Source: Liolophura sinensis (lineage: Eukaryota > Mollusca > Polyplacophora > Chitonida > Chitonidae). Taken from it: a DNA stretch of 60,000 nt. Below the pieces are notes generated by a model. It had not been told where the DNA came from. It was given only the letters and a program-made list of their open reading frames with translations, and searched no databases. The stretch is taken from assembly GCF_032854445.1 (NCBI RefSeq), contig NC_088300.1:68734984-68794983 (forward strand). The letters are read 5' to 3'. Below, one piece after another: positions 34,540 through 47,217 of the stretch (position 1 is its first letter; every line of letters starts with the position of its first letter). The position numbers and the translations under genes are program-made.

Positions 34540-37500
34540 CAATTAAATTTATAACATTATTATCTACGAGATAATTACCTACGTGTATGTTATGTATTTT
34601 ATTCAGTTTGGATGTAGGCCACAAGATCTATAGGTGTGATTTGTACGGTATATATATGCATGCACATAGGCCTTTTAGCAACTATGATATCATCTAGATG
34701 GACGTTTCATGACTTATCACGTCTACCGCAAAGTAAGATGAGACATTACAAACGTATAGCGCCAATCTACCTCCACGGGCACCAAAAATATGTCGAGCCC
34801 GTAATCATATTTGCTCCGATTCCTTAAGTCATCCAAAGTGTATATAAGTCAAAGCCAGCATCTGTAAGTCATCTTTTGACACTTTTGAATCGAGTAAGTC
34901 GATCAAAGTGGATCATGTTTTGAATTCGAATTTCCGCCAAGTCAGAATATGAAATCCTACATATACATGCACTCTTACTCCAATCCTCCCATCTATGTTT
35001 AAGTTTGTCTCCACCCTGCCTTGTACATGTAATATTAATTTCGGATTCCTGTGTATCCCTCATGTACTGGAAAGTTTGTTTTATTTCCTCCCATGCACAC
35101 GTGTATGTGTTCACTAATCTATATTTGGGTTCTATCCTCCGATGTAGGCTATACATATGGTTAAGTTTATCCTCTATCCTCCAGTGTATTTGTACTTTTG
35201 CATTCTGTCAACGATACGTAATATCATCCCCTTTTCTATTTTTCGTGTGTTCGTGTTCCTTCTACCTCTCACGCATGTGTGTAAGTTTGTGTTTGCAAAT
35301 GAACTCAGAGTTTCGATACATAACAGATCTGTACAGACAGACAGCGTAGTAGTTGAGGTGGGTTAAAATCTCAGGGTAGCGATGCAGTTGTTGGCTGATA
35401 TTTACTATTCAGGGTATACAATTGCTTGTTTTAAGGTCAGGCGTTTTAAACACAATTCCAGATTCGGCATCCGACTCAAAAACCAACATGTACATTCCAT
35501 GTCGCACAATTACATGTACATATACTGTAGGCTAATTTCTTGGTCACAGTAAGACTAAAACATCGTCTTATATTTCAGTGACGCCTAAGGTACACTGTAC
35601 GAATGTATAAAAATATATATATAGTTATTCAAACAAAGACCTGCTGTATATAAAGTATTGAGTATCTCTGTTTGAAGTAGGTTTGTCAGATATGAGAGAA
35701 AGAGAGCCATTTACCACTCCTTGGGTAAGAGTTTTCTGGGTTCACATGTATGAGTGTGAGACCCACCCCTACACACACACACGCACACAAAGGTTGTGTG
35801 GAATATAAGACACTTGTTTGCCTATATTAGGTTGCAAGAAAGCGTGTAAGCGTGTGTTATTTTTCTTTTTTTGGTAGTGAGGCATTCAACATTAGACACG
35901 TCTTATAATGAAGAATTCCAAAACAGATTGCCGAGAGGTTCACTTAAGAGAAGAAAGGCCCTCACGAAGGCATTTGTGAAGAAAGTGTAAAGAAGTAAAC
36001 ATTAACATGTAGTCAGGCTTTTTTTTAACTTTGTCAAGAGAAATCTACAGAAGATAAGTAGACGGCTCATCGCTGTCATCGGAGAAAGAGAACACGGTTG
36101 ATGAATTCCCATATGGAATGATCTACACCAACATTTCTTTGTCAGCAATGAGCGATGGCGTCGATGAATTGTCAAACTACGTCAACTGAACAATAATAAT
36201 TCGCTCAGATGCTTTTGCGGGCCAAATTGACTGAATCAACCCTAACGTCTGTGTCACCTTAATTTTGTTTATTCCAACTATACACAAAGAACTTAATTAA
36301 GCAAGCAACCAAAAAACCCCTGTGGTGATTTTGTACACTTGCGATTAATGTTCTTCTGTATCAAAAGAACGTAAAATGTTGTACATGGTAACGTCAATTT
36401 GTTTTTGTGTAACTCTTCTGCCTGGCTTGGTACGTTTGTCAGCCAGTCACACAAGATGAGCTGGTTTCGCCACAAACCGTCAAAAGTTTTTCTTACATGA
36501 TTCCCAGTGAAAGATGCGGTATGCACAGCGTAAATTCATTGCATGTATACTTGTACTTGTATTTTTATGCATGTACTTGTTCCTGCATGATTTTCATTCT
36601 TTATAACGTAGATGACTGGTAGGTCCGCGTAGTGTAGCTTAGCGCTGTAACAACTGCGCAATGCTATCGTTGATTTAAATGCACGGATACGTAAGCTTTA
36701 ATAACGGCACTGTCATTGTTCTTTGATTTCTTTTGGTTCTTACTGTTATTAAATGGGATAGTTTGTGTAAGTTTTATGCTCCTTTGTCGCCAGTGCATTT
36801 ATAGATTTTCGGCCGTGTAAAATGCAAGTTGTCTCTGATCAAAATTAGTAGTATAGCGCATACACTTTGTGACACATTGAACGTTTCTGCTCAGATTCCA
36901 CTACCTTTTTTCTCTCACCTTTCATACCGTTTGTGTAATGGTTCCTTTCTTTTCTTTGACCAGTAAGTTTTTACCCTAATTAAACTGTTTGGAACAGTGG
37001 AGGGTCGTCGCCCAGAAAAATAAACTTTTGTCAATCATTGGAACTCTTCATTGTGCTGATTTAAAAGGAAGACCCGGGGTTAACTAAACTGCTACATTAC
37101 TCCAGAGTTGCGTTGGTGCCTAATTAAGTTCTTTGTGCATATGTAAATGCACGAGTTTTTAAGAACTTTATTAACGTCTTGTGTCTTTATATATTTAAAG
37201 GAAATATTTATAACTGAGTAGTAAAAATCCTCTAATTAACGACTGAACTGATGGCCATACATGTACGTCATATCGAGAAAAGCAGTTTTGGAATATCTGT
37301 CAAGACTGTCAGTTTTATCAACAAATCGCATGATGGACTCTGAAGATTTCTAGCTGCTCAATTCCTCGAATCTCATCAAAAGATTTGAAATATATTTTCG
37401 GATATGTTCTCAGCCGTCACTTACGTGTCAGTTCTTTCAGTATTTTTTCAAAGGCAAGTATATACAAAAAAGGAACAAAATTAAGATTTGAAGGTGTAAG

Positions 37501-37689
37501 TCATTTAAAAGCACGGATATTCGAGCTTCGTAGTATTAAGGTATTATAGTATCAGACAAACGTACGTGAATGGATATCCAGTGCTGAATGACATGCTCTG
37601 TGCAGCTGTTAACTCGTAATAAGACATGTCGGAAGACTTTTTTAATTGCATATGGCTATGAATTTTTAGTAAACTGACTCATTCTGTTC

Positions 37690-38240
37690 ATTCTGAGTTG
37701 GTAGTTTAAATCAGATAAAATGGTTTTAGCCTGTACGTCTGTGAGCTTGTAATGAAATAGACGAAATGGTTTAGTCCGTCCAGCTGTGAGTTTGTAATAA
37801 CACAAGCGAAATGGTTTAGTCTGTACAGCTGTGAGCTTGTAATAAAATCAGTTAAAATGGTTTAGTCTGTACAGCTGTGAGGTTGTAGTAAAACAGGCAA
37901 AATGGCTTAGTCTGTACAGCTGTGAGTTTGTAATAAAACAAGCGAAATGATTTAGTTTGTACAGCTGTGAGCTTGTAATAAAACAGGCAAAATGGTTTAG
38001 TCTGTGCAACTGTTAGTTTGTCGAAAAATCAGGTGAAATTGTTTAGTCTGTACCGCTCTGAGTTTGTATTAAAACAGGCAAATTGGTTTACTCTGTATAG
38101 CTGTTAGCTGTAATAAAACACGTGATATTGTTTACTCTGTACAGCTGTGAGTTGTAATAAAACACGTGAAATGGTTCACTCTACACACCTGTGAGCCTAT
38201 AATACAAACAATTGAAATGGTTTACTCCACACATGTGTGA
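37690..38240. repeat. About 45-bp minisatellite, 11-12 copies
   Basis: Unit contains AAATGGTTTAGTCTGTACAG, CTGTGAG and TTGTAATAAAACA. It decays toward the right end, about 150 bp before the 62-bp array. Confidence 0.85.
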
Positions 38241-38316
38241 GTTTGGTTTGACTAAAATTTATGCTGGTTTAACACGAGTGAATAAGATTAGTCCTAATCC
38301 CTGATTCTTATATTGA

Positions 38317-38400
38317 TTGATCGATTGAATGACTCGTGTTTTATGCCTTGGTCAAGATTTGTTTTACTTATGTGACGCCGATCGGGTGGAGGAAAGGGAG
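38317..38400 (-). mobile_element. SINE-like sequence at the edge of the 62-bp array
   Basis: ATTGATTGATCGATTGAATG, GTGTTTTATGCC, GTCAAGATTTGTTTTACTTA, then GGTGGAGGAAAGGG. It resembles the 3' end of the SINEs and runs straight into the satellite unit. Confidence 0.6.
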
Positions 38401-39690
38401 AGTGCCGGGAGTTAACTACCAACTTTTGCCCGGTACCTGACAAACGGGCGGAGGAAAGGGAGAGTGCCGGGAGTTCACTACCAACTTTTGCTCGGTACCT
38501 GACAAACGGGCGGAGGAAAGGGAGAGCGCCGGGAGTTAACTACCAACTTTTGCCCGGTACCTGACAAACGGGCGGAGGAAAGGGAGAGTGCCGGGAGTTC
38601 ACTACCAACTTTTGCCCGGTACCTGACAAACGGGTGGAGGAAAGGGGGAGTGCCATGAGTTAACCACCAACACTTGCCCGGTTTCTGACAAACGGGCGGA
38701 GGAAAGGGAGAGTGCCGGGAGTTAACCACCAACTTTTGCCCGGTACCTGACAAACGGGTGGAGGAAAGGGAGAGTGCCGGGAGTTAACTACCAACTTTTG
38801 CCCGGTACCTGACAAACGGGTGGAGGAAAGGGGGAGTGCCGTGAATTAACCACCAACACTTGCCCGGTTTCTGACAAACGGGTGGAGGAAAAGGACAATG
38901 CCAGGAGTAAATCACCAACTTTTGCCCGGTACCTGACAAACGGGCGGAGGAATGGGAGAGTGCCATGAGTTAACCACCAACACTTGCCCGGTTTCTGACA
39001 AACGGGTGGAGGAAAAGGACAATGCCAGGAGTTAAGTACCAACTTTTTCCCGGTACCTGACAAACGGGCGGAGGAAAGGGACAATGCCAGGAGTTAATCA
39101 CCAACTTTTGCCCGGTACCTGACAAACGGGCGGAGGAAAGGGAGAGTGCCGGGAGTTAACTACCAACTTTTGCCCGGTACCTGATAAATGGGTGGAGAAA
39201 AGGGAGAGTGCCGGGAGTTAACTACCAACTTTTGCCCGGTACTTGACAAACAGGTGGAGGAAAGGGAGAGTGCCGGGAGTTAACTACCAACACTTGCCCG
39301 GTACCTGACAAACGAGCGGAGGAAAGGGAGAGTGCCGGGAGTTAACTACCAACTTTTGCCCAGTATCTGACAAACGGGCGGAGGAAAGGGAGAGTGCCGG
39401 GAGTTAACTACCAACTTTTTCCCGGTACTTGACAAACGGGTGGAGGAAAGGGAGAGTGCCGGGAGTTAACTACCAACACTTGCCCGGTACCTGACAAACG
39501 GATGGAGGAAAGGGAGAATGCCGGGAGTTAACCACCAACTTTTGCCCGGTACCTGACAAACGGGCGGAGGAAATAGAGAGTGCAAGGAGTTAGCCACCAA
39601 CTTTTGCCCAGTATCTGACAAACGGGCGGAGGAAATAGAGAGTGCAAGGAGTTAGCCACCAACATTTGCCCGGTACTTGACAAACCCCCT
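38385..39690. repeat. 62-bp satellite array, about 21 copies
   Basis: Unit: GACAAACGGGCGGAGGAAAG, GGAGAGTGCCGGGAGTTAAC, TACCAACTTTTGCCCGGTAC, CT. Starts at 38439 and 38501 show the 62-nt period. A variant with CCAACACTTGCCCGGTTTCT recurs at about 38660, 38846 and 38970, so there is higher-order structure. The left edge joins a SINE-like sequence. Confidence 0.93.
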
Positions 39691-40894
39691 GACCTAAAGC
39701 CGCAAACGAAAACCTAATCCTTTATTTACAACGAACGCTTTATATAGCAAAGTGTACCTGCTGGCTTAGTGATATTATCGGCTAACATGGATATCATTTG
39801 TTGCCGAGGTTTGACGACTCCAGCGGCGAAACACGTCAGACGTGATTCATTCGAGATCATGTGACCCCACAATTTCTATCTAGTTTATACTCTCATCGAT
39901 TTATTCATTGATTGATGCAGATGACAACAAGATCAAAAACGCCAACACGAGTGAAATCTGTTGACTGCTCTTGACATTTGTGTTGGACTTCCTTGTTGCA
40001 GAAACTGAAAAGCATAGCCCACGTGGACATGTACCATTTGGACTAAAAAATTACTGGAAGAAGGAACAACTTCCTCGTCCTCAAATCACAATTTAAAAGG
40101 GTCCAAAAACTGCATCAAACTGACCGAACTGAAGATTGTGGCGTTTTTTCAGTTGTTTATAACGATGCAAAATGGACACTTTATTACAAAGATGTATACA
40201 CTTAGACATTCTAAAATGTCAGATGCCTAACCGCTTTACCTTCTTTCCTGTGTTGTGTAACGGTGACGCAATAGACGGCACCATCAATGTTACAAGAACA
40301 TGGCATTGTAAATATATGCAATGAAAGGGATATTTCCGACGTATGGATGTCTCCAACTTAATGGAGGTCTCTTGTCTGACGTGCATTACGCTAATTTTCT
40401 TCCAAAAAGAACAAACTTACAAGTACACTTTTTAGCCAAAAAATGTATGAAGTGACGAAAGAGTTGTCATTTAAAGTCATTGAGATCTAAGGTAACATTA
40501 CCGTCTAATGTCCGTATCATGCTTTGGCGTGCAGGTAGGGCCATCTGTAGAAGGCGTCTAATAGTAGACTAAATTGGGGTATAATTCCTTTCATCTGACG
40601 TTTTCACATTTTCATCAAATAGCTGATGGAGTGCGTTAAACGTTGCGTAAGAGCCCAGGCACTGACAGACAAGCATCCTGAGGTTAATCACCTGTTTACT
40701 TCTCTCATAACTGTGAAATATTAGATGGTATCGTCACATAATCCGGGTGCAGCGTTTTATAATAATTAATTATCACCCGATGGATGCAAAAGGCGAAGCG
40801 TACTTGTACTTCGTACTACATGTCCATGAATATGAGAGTAAATCGTACCTAAAACCATTGTCTACAATCGTCCAATACAGCTACTGTACACACT

Positions 40895-41097
40895 AAAAAC
40901 AAAGTGTTTTGTTTATAAACACATTTTTGTTACACTTCATAAACGCGTCCTGACTTGTTACACTTAACACAAAATCATGTTTACTGGTCTTTTTTTCTTT
41001 TGAAAAACACCTGTTTGATTACTAATCAAATCAAGACGCTTTTATTAAGTATAATAAAAATATGTTTATGAACGAAACACTAGTTTAATGTGTACAT
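40895..41097. mobile_element. Short foldback/MITE-like element, about 200 bp
   Basis: The left arm AGTGTTTTGTTTATAAACAC is mirrored by the right arm AGTGTTTCGTTCATAAACAT (reverse complement). Pairing continues into ATTTTT, ACTT.ATAAA and GCGTC.TGA, giving arms of about 60 nt. Confidence 0.65.
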
Positions 41098-41380
41098 GCA
41101 TGTAATCGACGTTTTATTTATATACTTGCTGTCAATCAATTCCATAAAAAAACCCTTTTCCACAGCAATGTTTTAAGAGTAGGAAAATAGGATTTATCGC
41201 TTTGCCGTACATATTTGTATTGTGTACGTATATACAATACATGTATACATATACTATGCATAGGCCTACATGTATATGATGAAATAACAAAGGCGATCAA
41301 AATGTGTTTAGTAATACACGTATAGGCCTGTTTACATAACACACATCATTCTCCGATCAAAATTCAAAACAAGAGATATA

Positions 41381-41494
41381 TTATTTACTTATTTAATTGT
41401 AGTTGTCAAGAATATTTGGCTTATACGACGGCGGTCAGCATTACTGTGGGAGGAAACCGGACAGAGCCAGGGCGAAATCCACGACCATCCGCAG
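41381..41494 (-). mobile_element. SINE, 5'-truncated
   Basis: TTATTTACTTATTTAATTG then GACGGCGGTCAGCATTACTG, ending CCATCCGCAG. Confidence 0.82.
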
Positions 41495-42456
41495 ATTTAC
41501 ACAAAACCTATATGTGTCTTTTCTGTTGACCTCTATTACCGGCGTATAACATTCACTTAAACAATCATCATAGCCCCATTCATCAAACCCTTTTGAGTCC
41601 AATTTCTCCCCATCGCACTGAAAAAAAAAACGTCCATTTTATAAATCTACTATAAACCAGCGATCTAGTCCACAAATCAGGTATTGGTTATGTTAGCCCT
41701 TAATACGTAATTGTAACATTTATTTTTGGATATTAGTTACATCCATTTTACAAGTGTTAAATGGAGACGAAGCTATGACAACTGATAGTTCTTATGGGAC
41801 CACACTCAAAGAACAGTGATGAGGTTATAAAAAGCGATTTTGAATTTAACCAGTAAGGATGTCCAAAATCGTTTTTGGGAAAGCAGTCACTTAATGCCTA
41901 AATTATTAGTTGCCAATACCTTAATCGGTATACAGATAAGCAAATATCCAAATCTTGTGTTAACTTTATTAGGTTAGCTAAAGACATATACTTGCCGATG
42001 TTGGAAGAAAGGATTTACAATGACAGATGTGTCATCTGGAGTATTTGTACATCTTTATCTCTTACTGCCAACTTTTCAATATTGCTTTCTCAATTAAAAA
42101 AATAAATAAATAAAATAAACAAAGCAGAAAAAATGAATTGATGAGGGAACCATGGAAAGAAACGAATCGGCTAGGAAGCGGGGTTTGAACCTGCGACCTC
42201 GTCGTTTGATTTCCAGCAAACCGCGTGTAATATATTGGTGATCCGCCAAGCAAGAGCTGCATCAATTTCGCATCACTGCATGATTTGAAATCACATGTCT
42301 GCATCCGACGGTTTAGCATACAGCTTTTAATTCCGTTTGCAACATTCTGTATAACAGTTTTTTAGTCAAGGAAAGCACTTTCCATGCTTGAGCTGTCCAG
42401 GGATGTACTTTGTGACGATTATTTATTAATCGGGGACTTATCTGTATCCACATGTT

Positions 42457-42583
42457 CGGATGGTCGTGGGTTTCCCCTGGGCTCTGCCCGTTTTCCTCTC
42501 ACCATAATGCTGGCCGCCGTTGTATAAGTGAAATATTCTTAAGTACGGCGTAAAACACCAATCAAATAAATAAATAAATAAAT
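42457..42583 (+). mobile_element. SINE, 5'-truncated
   Basis: CGGATGGTCGTGGGTTTCCC to AAACACCAATCAAATAAATA tail. Confidence 0.9.
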
Positions 42584-43528
42584 GTATTCACGTGAGATAT
42601 TGCAACAAACCAGAATTGACAGAATGTGAATTTGACACTTGTACATGTAGGCTGTGTGCTAATTAGTTAAGCTATATGAAGCTCTGCACGAGTGAACAAA
42701 GATCACGGATATAACACAGAAGTTGCCAAGGCCGCCACAAAACGTGACTTGATCACAGCGACCGCTGCTTCGCCACTTTGCATGTAAATGTAACTATATT
42801 TGGGTGGAATTAAACATTCCGTGAATATGACCCTTAACTTACCAGGGTTTCTTCATGATTGCATATTTAAATGTAGTTATTTGGACGGAGAAAAACATCG
42901 TTAGCCTATAGTGTTGTCGAATATGGTTTGCCATCATGTCATCGTATCCAGAGCTCTGTCAATGAACTTTTTAAAAAAAAAAAGCCGGAAGTCGTCAACA
43001 AATCGTGACGATGAAGGCATCTAACATTGATAAAAAATGAAAATAATTATACCGACAGAGGAGATGGGAGTAGCTTCACAATTAGGAACGGAAATTAAAC
43101 TAATATGCCTTTTAGAAATGTGGGGAGTGGGCGTTTTGCATATAACGACTTTCTAAACAGTTCAATGGATAGGTCAGTTATCTTCATTTATCTGATTTCA
43201 GATAAATTGCTACACTGAGGGTACATCCGTTAAATTACACACATATCTCTCTTAATAATTAGATGTTAAAATGTCTGCATTTCAAGGGTTAAAATGATGC
43301 AACATATTCAGTGCTGGGAAATATGATGGTTAGCATCATAAACACATCTTTAACATTTTCACTAATGCGGTCTTCACCACTTATTAGGCCCAAAGTGTTT
43401 ATTAACAAAAGCGGAAGGTTAAATTACACCAGTTCCCAGTTAGACTTAGTATTTCTAACAGCTAACATTAAGCTAGCATTTAAAATGCTTTTCATCGTGA
43501 ACGACAGCCAAAATGTTGATTAAATTTA

Positions 43529-43661
43529 TATTTATTTATTTATTCCTTTGGTGTTTTGAGTCGTACTCAAGAATATTTCATTTCATATACGACGCCGCCC
43601 AGTATCATGAGAGGAAACTCATGCACGACCATCTGCAGTTTGCTGGAAGACCTTCCCATGC
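43529..43661 (-). mobile_element. SINE, 5'-truncated, diverged
   Basis: TTTATTTATTTATTCCTTTG, TCGTACTCAAGAATATTTCA, ending GAAGACCTTCCCATGCA. Confidence 0.82.
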
Positions 43662-44624
43662 AATAAAGTAATGGTAAAAAGTATGGTATATGTTTTCAGT
43701 TCTTAAATTTAGAGTATACTCTGTCAAAACGGTGTCTACAGACATGCAAGAATCAGGTGTTGCTTTGTGTTTAGCAGGCTACAAGTCAGCATGAGAAGCA
43801 CCTACTAGGTCCAACATAAATCTGACTGGATTCACGCCCACTGACACGTTTTTAATCAACACAGATTCATTGCAAACTAAGCTAAAAAAAAAACAGACAC
43901 ACCCGTTTTCCAAGATTCTAGCTAACCGAGAATTGTTTTATCAGGCTGACAACATATATAATTATAAGTTTTTAATCAGAACTTTTCATTGTTCAGACAA
44001 TACTTTTTAAGGCAGCTTTAACCTTGGATAAAGAAAATAATATACTTAGGACCGATAAGCCAATAGTTGTCAGCACTTCAGATATAAGCCCTGAGTTGTC
44101 TGAACGCCATTTAGCTTCTGCTCATACAGAAATCTGAAATCAACATATCAATTATACGTCCAGCAAATACTTTAAAACGAGCGGCTTACTTATCATGCGT
44201 GCGATGACCAAAGTTCTCTTCGACCAAAGGTCGTTCAGTGCAATTGACGTCCCCACGTTTACATAAGGTGCTCTGATATATGCATCTGTACACCCCAGAA
44301 ACCGCGTATAACCATGGACAGGTCACACGTACAGTATACATTTATGAGGCCAGGACGATTGCTGTAGGCTATACACGCCCCAGTAGTTTTGTGAGAGCAT
44401 CCAATAACATCACACTTCCCGTTGAACTTCCTTTAAAGAAAAGAGAAAACTAGACCAAAGATATATGTATCAATAAAGTGTCCAACAGGAAGTTTTAAAA
44501 GCATAACTTTTTGTTTTTGTGATGTAGTACAACCTAGATATCGCATTTTAAAGTAATCAAACTGTGCAAATCAAAAGCGCCACCATCTTATGAGTTTTAA
44601 CTAACCAGGGACGAACTATTTTCA

Positions 44625-44889
44625 TCGTGGCCTAGGTGGTAAGCGTCCTAGCGCGGCGCAATGACCGAGGAGCCTCTCACCAATGCGGTGGCTATAAATT
44701 CGAGTCCAAAATCATGCGGACCTCCTCTCCGGCCATACGTGGAAAAGTCTGCCGGCAACCAGCCTATGGTCGTGGGTTTCCTCTGGGCTCTGCCTGGTTT
44801 CCTTCCACCATAATATGCTGCTTGCCGTCAAATAATTGAAATATTGTACAGCACGGCGTGAAACACCAATCAAATAAAATATAATAAAA
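44625..44889 (+). mobile_element. SINE, full length, diverged
   Basis: CGTGGCCTAGGTGGTAAGCG head, ATTCGAGTCC B box, complete body, CAATCAAATAAAATATAATA tail. Confidence 0.88.
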
Positions 44890-45229
44890 CGTGTCTTTGG
44901 TTGCTCTAACAAGCGCTTGCCATGGCCCCGTGCGAATTCCTCATTAAAAGCTGATTAATTTTCAGTTACCAAGCACGTGAGTATAGAAACGTCTTTGGCC
45001 TTTTAGGTCTGTTTCCTTGTATAGATATACAGTAAATCATCCATGATTTCATCGAATTTCAATCCAGCACCCCGCTGTACGAACTGTTGTTATAATGCTG
45101 TAGTAAATTAGTGAAAAAAGTTATGTGATTTACCATAAATGAAATATAATTTTATGACATGATTTTTCACCAGTTTGGTGCAGTAGAGTAATTAGCTGGG
45201 GGAAAATTTCATGAAATTATACGTGGTTT

Positions 45230-45900
45230 ACTGTACGGAACAGGTGTACTTTATATACACAGAACAGGTTTCCTGTATGTACGATCAGGTTTACTGTATG
45301 TATACAGAACATGTTTACTGTATATACTGAACAAGTTTACTGCATATATGCATTGATGAGATTTACTGTATGTACAGAATGTGTACTTTATATATACGTA
45401 TAAGGTTTACTTTGTATACGAAACAGGTTTACTTTATATATACTGATCGGGTTTACTTTATATGTACGGATCAGCTTTAGTGTATACACGGAACAGGTTT
45501 TCTGTACATATACGGATAAGATTTACTGTATGTGCTGAACAGATTTACCGTATATACGGAACAGGTTTACAGTATATATACTGAACATGTTTACTGTATG
45601 TACGGAACAGGTTTACTTTATATATACCGAACAGGTTTACTGTACATATACTGAACAGGTTTACTTATCTAATGAACAGGTTTACTGTATCTACTGAACA
45701 GGTTTGCTGAATATGTACGGATTAGGCTTACTGTATACATTGAACAGGTTTACTGTCTATATGGATCAGGTTTGCTGTACACATACAGACCAGGTGTACT
45801 TTTTCTATGTGGATCAGGTTTACTGTGTATACGGAAGGTTTATTTTATACGTGCGGAACAGCTTTACTGTAAATATGTATACGGTACATTATATATGTTT
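45230..45900. repeat. 22-25 bp minisatellite, about 27 copies
   Basis: Unit around GAACAGGTTTACTGTATATAT, with irregular lengths and GATCAGG/GAACATG variants. Confidence 0.85.
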
Positions 45901-45959
45901 CACAACTTGTTGTTAACAAAGTTGTTAACAAACACTTGACAGCGGTAAAAAAATCGTGT

Positions 45960-46130
45960 CAAATATTCAGGATTCCTATCCATGAATGTCAGGACCACCA
46001 GGAATGTTAAATACATTACTGAACTTTGACAGTTAAGCTTTGCACAAAATTTCATCCAAATCCGTCCATAACCTTTTCAGCAAATTTGCTAAGAGACAAA
46101 CGGGCTCCGCCAATTGATGGAGGTTATGTG
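45960..46130. repeat. Possible old transposon fragment
   Basis: Contains TTTCATCCAAATCCGTCCAT and AGAGACAAACGGG, a sequence style common in dispersed animal repeats. Family not identified. Confidence 0.3.
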
Positions 46131-46342
46131 GGCAATTCGCCGGCCCTAACAATACCCAATTTAGTACATTACAGGAATGAACATGATAGAGATCGGCGCT
46201 AGCAGGCGGTTCACATATTTACTGTATTAATTTGCGCGCAAATAAGCTCTCTTGGCGGTAATTTTGTCTGCAAGCGTCACATGTGCCATCCCGGCGACTG
46301 TTCCCTTCTTGAATGCATGAACGCCTATATGCTAGCTAGATC

Positions 46343-46512
46343 TGGGGCCACTTTCGCAAAACTTCACAAACCGTTTTTTTTTTTCTTTTTTTTCCGTTTC
46401 GTAACTTTTCTGGTAAAGCACGCCTTTTTACGGCGCTTTAAAATAAAGACAACGTTGCTTACGAAACAATTATGAGAAATATACAACTTACATTGTTTTG
46501 TGAAATGGCCCT
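46343..46512. mobile_element. MITE-like element, about 170 bp
   Basis: GGGCCACTTTCGCAAAAC at the left is inverted as GTTTTGTGAAATGGCCC at the right. The general terminal design matches the element at 4280, suggesting a related family. Confidence 0.55.
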
Positions 46513-46617
46513 TCGACTGCAAAATGCCTATGTACTGGTCGGTCGATGATGACCAAAACGGCAGCTTGTCCTATCCCTGCTATATCTGACCCGCTTCAGA
46601 TCCGGCCCCCGGACGAA

Positions 46618-47217
46618 TCGATTGGACCACATTTACCTCTGGGTGTATTTATGCGATATACGCCGATTCGGGATAAGGTGCCGCACGCACTGCTACCTCT
46701 GGATGTATTTATGCCATATCCGCCGATGCGGGATAAGGTGCCACACGCACTGCTGCCTCTGGATGTATTTATGCCATATCCTCCGATTCGGGATAAGGTG
46801 CCACATGCACTGCTATCTCTGGATGTATTAGGGCCATATTCGCCGATTCGGGATAAGGTGCCTCACGCACTGCTACATCTGGCTGTATTTATGCCATATC
46901 CGCCGATTCGGGATAAGATGCCTCACGCACTGCTACCTCTGGCTGTATTTATGCTATATCCGCCGATGCGGTATAAGGTGCCACACGCACTGCTACATCT
47001 GGCTGTATTTATGCCATATCCGCCGATTCGGGATAAGGTGCCTCACCCACTGCTACCTCTGGCTGTATTTATGCTATATCCGCCGATGCGGTATAAGGTG
47101 CCACATGCACTGCTAACTCTGGATGTATTAAGGCCATATCCACCGATTCGGGATAAGGTGCCTCACGCACTGCTACGTCTGGATGTATTTATATACCATA
47201 TCCGCCATTCAAGATAA
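46618..47217 (+). repeat. 60-bp minisatellite with an open reading frame through every copy
   Basis: Ten copies of an exact 60-nt unit (GGGATAAGGTGCCACACGCA, CTGCTACCTCTGGATGTATT, TATGCCATATCCGCCGATTC). An ATG at 46546 opens a 223-codon frame giving the 20-residue repeat MPYPPIRDKVPHALLPLDVF. Variants include both silent (CCG/CCA/CCT Pro) and replacement changes, so there is no clear sign of purifying selection. Confidence 0.9.

Noticed and set aside
38478-39084. Open frames with repeated PPVCQxPGK peptides on the minus strand
   Set aside because: Read-through of the 62-bp satellite; frames change from unit to unit because 62 is not a multiple of three.
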